A stretch of 64,000 nt of DNA from Novosphingobium decolorationis (GTDB lineage Bacteria; Pseudomonadota; Alphaproteobacteria; Sphingomonadales; Sphingomonadaceae), in contig NZ_CP054856.1 in NCBI RefSeq assembly GCF_018417475.1, positions 1,519,001 through 1,583,000 on the forward strand, in the 5' to 3' direction. Positions 1 through 6,612 of this stretch are shown here, one piece after another; within the stretch, counting starts at the first letter, position 1; each line of letters begins with the position of its first letter. The notes under the pieces were generated by a model, which searched no databases, was not told where the DNA came from, and saw nothing but the letters and a program-made list of their open reading frames with translations. The translations under genes and the position numbers were made by a program.

Positions 1-1
1 G

Positions 2-787
2 CTGGTCGAAGCCATCATCGTCACCCCGATCCGTCTGGCCGTCATCTACATCTTCGTCGGCACGGCCTACAATTTCATCATCAAGCGCAGCTGGGAGAAG
101 TGGCGCATGAAGCGCATCCAGGAACGCCTCGAGGACCATATCGTCGTGCTCGGTTACGGCGTCAGCGGCTCCGAAGCGGTGGCCGAGCTGATCGCCCGCG
201 ACACCGATCCCTCGTGCATCGTCGTCATCGACCCCTCCCCGGCACGCCTCGCGCTGGCCGAACAGGCCGGGTGCAACGTGCTGGAGGGCGACGCCACCCG
301 CGACGAGACCCTGAACGCGGTGCGCATCAACCGCGCCCGCACGGTCCTTGTCTCGGCCGGGCGCGACGACACCACCATCCTCATCATCCTGACCGCCCGC
401 CACATGGCCCCCAAGGTCCCGATTACCGCCGTCGTGCGCGCGGACGACAACGAACTGCTCGCCCGCCAGGCAGGCGCGGACAACGTCATCAACCCGGTGC
501 GTTTCACAGGGCTCCTGCTGGCCGGTTCCGCCGAGGGCAAGCACATCTCGGAATACCTCTCCGACCTCGCCTCGGTGACCGGCCGGGTCCAGCTTGTCGA
601 GCGCCCCGTCGCCAGGGACGAGATCGGCCGCCCCCTTGCCGAGATCACCACCGGCAAGGGCCTTCGCATCTATCGCGGCACCAGGGCCATCGGCTTCTGG
701 CAGGACGAGGCGCACACGCTGGAGCCGGGCGATATCGTCGTCGAGATCACGTCCACGGGCTGGGAAGAGGACGATCCGACACCCTGA
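2..787 (+). CDS. Potassium channel family protein with RCK/TrkA-N domain (5' partial)
   Basis: The reading frame is open to the window edge, so the N-terminus, including the pore, lies upstream. The visible part begins with a hydrophobic helix (residues about 1-27) followed by a basic linker, then a Rossmann-type RCK (TrkA-N) domain with the nucleotide-binding glycine motif GYGVSGSEAV. A TrkA-C-like segment ends in an acidic tail. Such proteins are inner-membrane K+ channels gated by nucleotide or ion binding to the cytosolic RCK ring. An ATG at 107 would give a soluble 226-residue protein, but the in-frame upstream helix argues that the real start is outside the window. It converges on the DUF1761 gene with 15 bp between stops. 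Confidence 0.85.
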   Translation: MVEAIIVTPIRLAVIYIFVGTAYNFIIKRSWEKWRMKRIQERLEDHIVVLGYGVSGSEAVAELIARDTDPSCIVVIDPSPARLALAEQAGCNVLEGDATRDETLNAVRINRARTVLVSAGRDDTTILIILTARHMAPKVPITAVVRADDNELLARQAGADNVINPVRFTGLLLAGSAEGKHISEYLSDLASVTGRVQLVERPVARDEIGRPLAEITTGKGLRIYRGTRAIGFWQDEAHTLEPGDIVVEITSTGWEEDDPTP

Positions 788-802
788 TGAGCGCAGTCAG
801 CC

Positions 803-1192
803 TCAGCCCAGCAGCCAGAACACCACCGCCATGGCCAGGTAGATCACCGGCCAGAACAGGCAGTCGGCCAGGAACTGGGGCGCCTGGGTGCGGTTGCGCG
901 AATTGGTGATCCACACCGCCGGGATCACGAAGGCCAGCGCGATGCCGCCGGTCTGCATGAAGTAGAGCCAGGGCTTGGCCTGCAGCGTCGCCGCACCGAT
1001 CCGGGCGAAGGAATGGCCGAACATGGCCGCGGCCAGGAAACAGGCGAGCGTGACCCCGACATAGGCCCCCACGCGGCGCGCCGGACGCGGCTGGAAGCGG
1101 CGTTCCTGCAGCGGAAGCCCATTCCACAGCAGGCCGATGACCATCGCCACGATCGTCGCCAGCACCACCGCCAGCCAGTTTACAGGACCCAT
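803..1192 (-). CDS. DUF1761 family integral membrane protein
   Basis: This 129-residue protein starts at MGPVNWLAVV. The ATG at 1192 is chosen because an AGGAAAG Shine-Dalgarno lies just upstream; the frame stays open for 79 further codons, but those look like noise. There are four hydrophobic segments, and the length and the N-terminal NWLAV pattern fit the DUF1761 family of small inner-membrane proteins. The family has no established function. It is transcribed divergently from rimO, whose start lies about 150 bp away. Confidence 0.75.
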   Translation of the reverse strand: MGPVNWLAVVLATIVAMVIGLLWNGLPLQERRFQPRPARRVGAYVGVTLACFLAAAMFGHSFARIGAATLQAKPWLYFMQTGGIALAFVIPAVWITNSRNRTQAPQFLADCLFWPVIYLAMAVVFWLLG

Positions 1193-1340
1193 CTCTTTCC
1201 TCGTTCTTCGGAATTGCCCTGTCCTTGCAGCCTGAGCCTTGAGAAACAAGGCCTTGGTCCTCGTGAACTCCACAGGTCGCGACCAAGCGTTCGTTTTGCG
1301 TGACTCCGCGCCGCAAAGCGCGTATCGGGCGCCCCATCCC

Positions 1341-2747
1341 ATGGCTATTGAAATTCCCTCTCCGCCCAAGGTCGGCATGGTCAGCCTCGGCTGCCCCAAG
1401 GCGCTCGTCGATTCCGAGCGTATCCTCACGCGCCTGCGTGCCGACGGCTACACGATGAGCCCCGACTATGCGGGTGCCGACGTCGTCCTCGTCAACACCT
1501 GCGGCTTTCTCGATTCCGCCAAGGAGGAAAGCCTTGCCGCGATCGGCGAAGCGATGGCCGAGAACGGCCGCGTGATCGTCACCGGCTGCATGGGCAACGA
1601 GGCCGACGCTATCCGTGCGCGCTTCCCCGACGTGCTCGCCATTACCGGCGCACATCAGTACGAGGACGTGGTGGGCGCCGTGCACGACGCAGCCCCGCCG
1701 GAGCTTTCGCCTTACGTCGACCTCATCCCGCAGGCGCGCGGCGGCGAATTCACCCCCGACAGCGCGGACGGCGGCATCAAGTTGACCCCCCGCCACTACG
1801 GCTATCTCAAGATTTCCGAGGGCTGCAACCACGCCTGCTCGTTCTGCATCATCCCTTCGCTGCGCGGCAAGCTCGCCAGCCGGCGGATCGATGCGGTGCT
1901 GCGCGAGGCGGAGAAGCTGGTCCAGGCTGGCACGCGCGAACTGCTCGTCATCAGCCAGGACACCTCGGCCTATGGTGTCGATGTGCGCCACGAGGAGCGC
2001 ACCTGGAAGGACCACGCGGTCCGCACCCACATGACCGACCTCGCGCGCGAACTGGGCCAGCTGACCGACGCTAGCGGCCAGCGCCCCTGGGTGCGCCTGC
2101 ACTACGTCTACCCCTACCCGCACGTCGACCAGGTCATCCCCCTGATGGCCGAGGGGCTGATCACGCCCTACCTCGACATTCCCTTCCAGCACGCCGCACC
2201 GTCCGTCCTCAAGTCGATGAAGCGCCCGGCGAACGAGGCCAAGGTCCTCGACCGCCTGCGCTCCTGGCGCGAGATCTGCCCCGACATCGCGATCCGTTCC
2301 AGCTTCGTGGTCGGCTTCCCCGGCGAGACCGAGGCCGATTTCGAGTACCTGCTCGACTGGCTCGAGGAGGCCCAGCTTGACCGCGTCGGCGCGTTCCGCT
2401 TCGAACCCGTCGAAGGCGCGGCCGCGAACGACCTGCCGGGCGCCGTGCCCGAAGAGGTCAAGGAAGAGCGTTACGCGCGCATCATGGAGAAGACCGCCGC
2501 GATCAGCGCCGCCAAGCTCCAGGCCAAGATCGGCCGCGTGCTCCCCGTCATCATCGACGAGGTGGGCGCGCCCGACGAGGACGGCGATGTCGGCGCAACC
2601 GGCCGCTCGCAGGCCGACGCCCCCGAGATCGACGGCGCCGTGTACCTGCGCGACGTCGACCCGAATCTCGCTCCGGGCGACATCGTTGCAGTGCACATCG
2701 AGGACGCCGACGAGCACGATCTGTTCGGCGCCATCGCCCAGGCGTAA
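1341..2747 (+). CDS. rimO: Ribosomal protein uS12 methylthiotransferase RimO
   Basis: RimO is a radical-SAM enzyme that adds a methylthio group to an aspartate of ribosomal protein S12. The 468-residue product has the methylthiotransferase N-terminal domain with its three cluster cysteines (about C18, C54, C83), the radical-SAM CxxxCxxC motif at about C162, C166 and C169 (GCNHACSFC), and a C-terminal TRAM-like domain. The start at MAIEIPSPP (1341) is preferred because conservation begins at [11 protein letters not shown]; an in-frame start at 1239 would add 34 unrelated residues. It is followed by a strong intrinsic terminator. Confidence 0.95.
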   Translation: MAIEIPSPPKVGMVSLGCPKALVDSERILTRLRADGYTMSPDYAGADVVLVNTCGFLDSAKEESLAAIGEAMAENGRVIVTGCMGNEADAIRARFPDVLAITGAHQYEDVVGAVHDAAPPELSPYVDLIPQARGGEFTPDSADGGIKLTPRHYGYLKISEGCNHACSFCIIPSLRGKLASRRIDAVLREAEKLVQAGTRELLVISQDTSAYGVDVRHEERTWKDHAVRTHMTDLARELGQLTDASGQRPWVRLHYVYPYPHVDQVIPLMAEGLITPYLDIPFQHAAPSVLKSMKRPANEAKVLDRLRSWREICPDIAIRSSFVVGFPGETEADFEYLLDWLEEAQLDRVGAFRFEPVEGAAANDLPGAVPEEVKEERYARIMEKTAAISAAKLQAKIGRVLPVIIDEVGAPDEDGDVGATGRSQADAPEIDGAVYLRDVDPNLAPGDIVAVHIEDADEHDLFGAIAQA

Positions 2748-2766
2748 TACTATAGTCGAACTTGGT

Positions 2767-2797
2767 AGGACTCCGCGCCCGGCGCGGGGTCCTTTTT
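2767..2797 (+). terminator. Intrinsic terminator of rimO
   Basis: AGGACTCCGCGCC and GGCGCGGGGTCCT form a 13-bp stem with one G-T pair and a minimal loop, followed directly by a T run. It starts 20 bp after the rimO stop. Confidence 0.9.
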
Positions 2798-3018
2798 CGT
2801 ATCTGCGCGATACGCGATAATGGCGCATTTCCAGCATGTTAGCAGGTTAATATCGAGGAAAGACGCATTTCATGCACCATTCGATTGCGCAAAATGCAAT
2901 GTTGCCAGCTTTTTTCGCATTTGCAGCGAAGCCCGTCCCGGCGCATACAGAATGCGCCTTTCAGGCATCCTCTCCCAAAAAACTTCCATAGGCTGGCCTT
3001 CGGGCCGGCCTTTTTTTT
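2798..3018 (+). ncRNA. Candidate small RNA ending in a second terminator
   Basis: After the rimO terminator comes about 190 bp of relatively AT-rich DNA with no convincing ORF. It ends in a second strong intrinsic terminator (2990-3018). A free-standing terminator behind a non-coding stretch is the usual signature of an independently transcribed small RNA. No known RNA family was recognised and no clear promoter was assigned. The alternative is a back-up terminator for rimO. Confidence 0.3.
2990..3018 (+). terminator. Strong intrinsic terminator with TTCG loop
   Basis: AGGCTGGCC, a TTCG tetraloop and GGCCGGCCT are followed by eight T residues. It lies about 240 bp beyond rimO and 94 bp before the cinA-like gene. 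Confidence 0.9.
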
Positions 3019-3111
3019 GCCCTGCGATCAGAGCCGCTTTTCACATCGGGAATCAGCCCCTTGAGGCTGCGGGGTCTGGCCCCGTGCGCGCATTTGGCCT
3101 AGCGAAGGGAC

Positions 3112-3873
3112 ATGCCTACTCCTTCGCGAATCTACACGGCCGCCCTCGTCGTCATCGGCGATGAAATCCTCTCGGGACGCACGCACGACAAGAACATCGC
3201 GCAAGTCGCCTCCTGGCTGCAGATCCAGGGCATCCGCCTGAAGGAGGTGCGCGTCGTCGCGGACGAGACCGACGCCATCGTCGAGGCCGTCAACACCCTG
3301 CGCGCGCGCAACGACTACCTCTTCACCACTGGCGGCATCGGCCCCACGCATGACGACATCACCGTCGATGCCATCTCGCAGGCGCTGGGCGTGCCCGTCA
3401 TCGTCCACCCCGAAGCGCGCGCGATCCTGGAAGAGTACTACACCACCCGCGGCGGCCTCACCGAAGCGCGCCTGCGCATGGCCCGCACGCCCGAAGGCGC
3501 GAGCCTCATCCCCAACCGCTACACCGGGGCCCCGGGTATCCGCGCGGAAAACATCTTCATCATGGCCGGCGTCCCCAGCATCACCGCGGGCATGCTCGAT
3601 GCACTGACCGGCACGCTCGAAGGCGGCGCGCCGCTCCTCTCCGAGACCATCGGCTGCTGGGTCGGCGAAAGCGAAGTCGCCGAGCTCCTGCGCGAGACCG
3701 AAAAGGCCCACCCCACCTGCCAGATCGGCTCCTACCCGTTCTGGGGCGAAGGACGCACCGGCGCCAACTTCGTCGTGCGCTCCACCGAAGCCGACGACCT
3801 CGCCGCCTGCACCCGCGCCCTCACCACCGGCCTCCAGGCCCTCGGCCGCACCGCCGTCTTCGGCGGGATCTGA
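3112..3873 (+). CDS. CinA N-terminal (MoCF-fold) competence/damage-inducible protein A family
   Basis: This 253-residue protein has the molybdopterin-binding MoaB/Mog fold found in the N-terminal half of CinA. The motif VVIGDEILSGRTHDKN occurs near residue 14 and TTGGIGPTHDD near residue 75. The C-terminal nicotinamide-nucleotide amidase (PncC) domain of full-length CinA is absent, as in many alphaproteobacterial homologues that carry only this domain. The ATG at 3112 has GAAGGGAC just upstream. The exact substrate is not settled for single-domain members; ADP-ribose or NAD-derivative hydrolysis is possible. Confidence 0.85.
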   Translation: MPTPSRIYTAALVVIGDEILSGRTHDKNIAQVASWLQIQGIRLKEVRVVADETDAIVEAVNTLRARNDYLFTTGGIGPTHDDITVDAISQALGVPVIVHPEARAILEEYYTTRGGLTEARLRMARTPEGASLIPNRYTGAPGIRAENIFIMAGVPSITAGMLDALTGTLEGGAPLLSETIGCWVGESEVAELLRETEKAHPTCQIGSYPFWGEGRTGANFVVRSTEADDLAACTRALTTGLQALGRTAVFGGI

Positions 3874-3913
3874 CCCGCCCGCTTCCTTCGAGAAGACCGG
3901 ACAAAAAGTGATT

Positions 3914-3965
3914 CCCGAGGGCTATCGCCCTCGGGCTCCCGGAACTGTCGAGCGCAGCCTGGCCT
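3914..3965 (+). repeat. Dispersed palindromic repeat, copy A (5' half)
   Basis: A perfect hairpin CCCGAGGGC-TATC-GCCCTCGGG (3914-3935) is followed by GCTCCCGGAACTGTCGAGCG. The same palindrome plus tail recurs at about 4293, 26639 and 40284, and inverted at about 9299. The second palindrome seen in copies D and E is missing here. Confidence 0.8.
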
Positions 3966-4009
3966 TTCAGGGCTCATCCAAAGTCGAAGGCTTCGGGGTC
4001 GGGCCCAAG

Positions 4010-4062
4010 GGTGACACCCAGGTTGACACAGTTGACACCGTCCAGGGGAAGATTGTGTCACC
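4010..4062. repeat. Cluster of TTGACAC/TGACACC short repeats
   Basis: GGTGACACC (4010-4018), GGTTGACAC (4021-4029) and AGTTGACACC (4030-4039) lie in direct order, and an inverted TGTGTCACC follows at 4054-4062. No gene starts nearby, so this may be repeat debris or a binding array. The rest of the gap between 3874 and 4580 holds repeat copies A and B and no convincing gene. Confidence 0.5.
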
Positions 4063-4292
4063 TGTCTGCCTGGGCCAGCCCGCCCCGCCGTCCGGTCGCT
4101 GCAGAATTGTGCCGAGACGCATCCCTTTCCTTTCCGCCCGCCCCCAACACGGCAGAGCGAACGGAGAGAATACCGCAGGCACACCGGTGTAGGAAAATCC
4201 AATCTCACCGCGCGCAAGGCCAAGGCCCTGCCGGCATCCTCTCGCGTGCCGTGCCCGAGAATGCAGCTGAAAAAGCGGAAAGAAGCGGATTT

Positions 4293-4345
4293 CCGAGGGC
4301 CATCGCCCTCGGGCTCCCCAAACTGTCGAGCGCAGCTCTGCCTTT
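4293..4345 (+). repeat. Dispersed palindromic repeat, copy B (5' half)
   Basis: CCGAGGGC-CATC-GCCCTCGG (4293-4312) is followed by GCTCCCCAAACTGTCGAGCG, in the same orientation as copy A 379 bp upstream. It lacks the 3' palindrome. Confidence 0.8.
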
Positions 4346-4416
4346 TCGCCTCAATCCATGAAGGATGGCCGCTGTATTCGAAGCGCCGTATCCGGAGTGC
4401 CATAGACGGGCCGGTA

Positions 4417-4464
4417 GCGGAATGTCGGGTTTCGATAAAAAATCAGATAATGCCGACATTCTGC
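4417..4464. repeat. 12-bp inverted repeat at edge of low-GC region
   Basis: GCGGAATGTCGG (4417-4428) and CCGACATTCTGC (4453-4464) are near-perfect inverted repeats with one mismatch and a 24-nt AT-rich spacer. The GCGGAATGTC arm recurs as a direct repeat at 5453-5462. No U-run follows on either strand, so it is not an obvious terminator. Confidence 0.5.
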
Positions 4465-4579
4465 AAGCTAATCAGCTACATCCAACGCGCGCTATCGTGA
4501 ACACGAGTGACAGTGTCCTCATAAATTTCCAGTTCGTCTTTCGGCCGAGCAGAGAGCGCCAAGGCTCAAAGCAATCGAA

Positions 4580-5317
4580 TTAGCTTCTCGCCGAGCCCCT
4601 ACGGTAGCCGCTTCTCGACCCTTCGAGGATATCTCGCGCCGCACCCTCACTTCCAGCGAAAGTAGCTAGATCGGTGAAGTGATTTTGTGCTAGCTGCGAG
4701 AGCTCAGTCGATTCACCGGCTTCATGATTTAAAGCGCTAGTTACTTGAGCGTTAAGTTTCTGAGTGTGGTCACCGATTAGTGTCAATGCCCGCTGTGTCA
4801 TCTGACGCAGCGTGTCAATCAGGCGCGGCTGAATGACCACACGACTACTCAAGGTTACGACCTGGGTCGACCCATCAGGGTTTAACATGAGAAAAACACC
4901 GTCCGAATGGAACACTTTTCCACCATGTATCTCGCCTGGCCCGAAGTGCGCCAGCGCGTTATCACGCAACTCGCAAAGCATTAAATGTTTTGCGACTTCA
5001 TCATCGGCATATTCCTTTAGAAAATTGAATCGATACTTTCGATGCTTCGATGATGTCTTTGTCACGCGGGCGTAAAGATAGATCGAACTGTAGAGCAAGC
5101 CAAGAAAGGCGTTTTCGTCTGCCGACGCGACTTGTGCGGTGGTCGCACGGTCCCGTAAGCCTTCCATGGTTCCGATGAAGTCGATCGCCATCTGAAGATC
5201 GGTTCGCATCGAATGTGCATCCCGAAGCTGCAAGATAAGCCGCTTCAATTCTTGGAGTCGGTCAGGAAGGCTCTCGGCTAGGCTGACAAGATCAACTACT
5301 TGGCGAATTTTGGACAC
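4580..5317 (-). CDS. Hypothetical protein with HEPN-like signature
   Basis: The 245-residue protein is unrecognised, soluble, predominantly helical and starts with GTG. The start is supported by AGAGGG about 8 nt upstream. The central segment ELRDNALAHFGPG resembles the Rx4-6H catalytic/nucleotide-binding motif of HEPN-domain proteins (here R-x5-H), set between predicted helices; this is suggestive only. GC content is visibly below that of the flanking genes, and the gene sits alone between repeat-rich non-coding DNA and another low-GC pair. That context fits acquired defence or stress genes, but no adjacent nucleotidyltransferase or toxin partner is clear. Confidence 0.6.
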   Translation of the reverse strand: MSKIRQVVDLVSLAESLPDRLQELKRLILQLRDAHSMRTDLQMAIDFIGTMEGLRDRATTAQVASADENAFLGLLYSSIYLYARVTKTSSKHRKYRFNFLKEYADDEVAKHLMLCELRDNALAHFGPGEIHGGKVFHSDGVFLMLNPDGSTQVVTLSSRVVIQPRLIDTLRQMTQRALTLIGDHTQKLNAQVTSALNHEAGESTELSQLAQNHFTDLATFAGSEGAARDILEGSRSGYRRGSARS

Positions 5318-5576
5318 TCAGTTAACCCTCTGGTTGCTCACCGCCGGCTAAAACCTAATAGGCGGAAGACAGCGTTTCTTCATGAATCCAACTATGGATA
5401 CGGTCAGCCGACAATGTCTAGTTCTGACGGAAGCTGGATTTCCTGGAAGCGGGCGGAATGTCTGCTTCCAGCAATGGCGAAATTGCCATTAAACGGCTTG
5501 GGTGGGCGCATGGCGGAATTTCAGCGCACGCCCCTTTGCGGTCCTTCCATGCCACCGATTTGGGCAATCGCCTTGC

Positions 5577-6020
5577 CTAGCGCGACATGAAGCAATCCAC
5601 GGCATGCCCACGATTGGGCGATACCCCAAAGCCGGAAGCTGACTTGAATATCAAAGCGAAATCACCGTCAGGGTCAGGATCATAAGCGAGGAAGATATCG
5701 TCATCCTCAGCGACAATGGCAACCCGCCTTGGCACCGGCTTGGGGATGCTTCCAGGGAAGCGCCCGTCACCATCAATCTCGATGATATAAGGCTCGATCA
5801 AAGACGCTCTCATCTCATCTAATTGCTGCGCAAACCATGTCTCAGGGAGAGCCTCTCCTAGCTGGTCAGGACGCGGGGCCGGTACAACGAAGGTTTCGAT
5901 TTCCGTCACCACCAGCTGGCTCACATCAGCAAGAGAAATATGCGCGTCCATATTCTGGAATGTTAGCCGAAGGCGCTGCGGTAGCAAGGTCCGCTTCCTG
6001 GCGCGTAGATTCGGCCCCAA
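5577..6020 (-). CDS. Hypothetical protein, possible two-gene unit with 6046-6429
   Basis: The product is up to 147 residues and was not recognised. The frame opens with TTG at 6020; the first ATG is at 5951 (MDAHISLADV, 124 residues). Neither start has a good Shine-Dalgarno, so the 5' end is uncertain. The sequence is acidic in the middle (IEIDGDGRF and VAEDDDIFLAYDPDPDGDF), with no signal peptide or membrane helix. Its TTG start lies 25 bp after the stop of the upstream hypothetical gene, suggesting co-transcription. Base composition is lower in GC than the window norm. The 250 bp between this gene and the HEPN-like gene (5318-5576) hold no credible gene. Confidence 0.5.
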   Translation of the reverse strand: MGPNLRARKRTLLPQRLRLTFQNMDAHISLADVSQLVVTEIETFVVPAPRPDQLGEALPETWFAQQLDEMRASLIEPYIIEIDGDGRFPGSIPKPVPRRVAIVAEDDDIFLAYDPDPDGDFALIFKSASGFGVSPNRGHAVDCFMSR

Positions 6021-6045
6021 ACGACCAATAAGGGCGCGCAGTCAC

Positions 6046-6429
6046 CTAAAGCACTTCACCCTGTCGATAGGCGATCTTGGCATCACCCCGGGCTTTGGCT
6101 CCGCGTTCTGTACGCGACACGGTCGGCATGTGATCGATATGAGTTACAAGAGCACCGAGAAAGTCAGCAACCACTCCACCTTCATGGCTGGTTTCGACAT
6201 GGATGCGAAGAGCGTCGGGATCGGTGCCAAAATTTCGAACGACTACATCGGCACCAAAAATACGTTGTGCAGCTTCTCGGATAAAAGATGCCTGCTCGGG
6301 CGTGAGTTTGCAGGGCTTCTGCGGCGGTGTCGGCGGGTTGGCGGGTTGGCGGGCGGCATGGCGAACACATAACCCGCACCAGCGAGATCCGCTATGGGAG
6401 ACTGCAGATCTCCAGGTCGGAAAAGGCAA
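6046..6429 (-). CDS. Hypothetical protein (about 85-127 aa)
   Basis: The conserved-looking part is the C-terminal 85 residues, from KLTPEQASFIREAA to the stop. Upstream is a Pro/Ala-rich stretch encoded by a GGCGGGTT tandem repeat (about 6329-6360), which makes the start unclear: TTG at 6429 is the earliest, and an ATG in the +1 frame lies inside the repeat. The segment GADVVVRNFGTDPDALRIHVE faintly recalls a nucleotidyltransferase beta-hairpin but lacks the GS/DxD signature. It precedes another unknown gene by 25 bp on the same strand. Confidence 0.45.
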   Translation of the reverse strand: MPFPTWRSAVSHSGSRWCGLCVRHAARQPANPPTPPQKPCKLTPEQASFIREAAQRIFGADVVVRNFGTDPDALRIHVETSHEGGVVADFLGALVTHIDHMPTVSRTERGAKARGDAKIAYRQGEVL

Positions 6430-6612
6430 CCAGACTGGCTGCTTCCGGAGACGACAAATCGGCCCTGAACGACCAGCATGGGCGCAAGTCGGCCCTCTCC
6501 AGATCAGGGGTGCTGCGCGAGACCTATCAGGGTAATCCCCTATGCCATCGTCTTTAGAGGCGTGACAGCCTCCCTGTGCGAGACGCAGGCGCTGGCCTGC
6601 CTAGATGGGGCG

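Noticed and set aside
747..2837. 696-codon open frame antisense to rimO
   Set aside because: It lies opposite a well-defined enzyme in high-GC DNA, has shadow-type composition (Asp/Val/Gly/Arg/Ala), and no recognisable domain.
2820..3164. Possible 114-residue protein between rimO and the cinA-like gene
   Set aside because: It would read through a strong terminator and overlap the next gene; the sequence is not protein-like.
5300..5590. 96-codon plus-strand frame
   Set aside because: Overlaps the start of the HEPN-like gene, no ribosome-binding site, no protein-like pattern.
6046..6429. Minimal nucleotidyltransferase paired with the HEPN-like gene (MNT-HEPN module)
   Set aside because: The GS and DxD catalytic residues are absent and the two genes are separated by another gene and a 250-bp gap.
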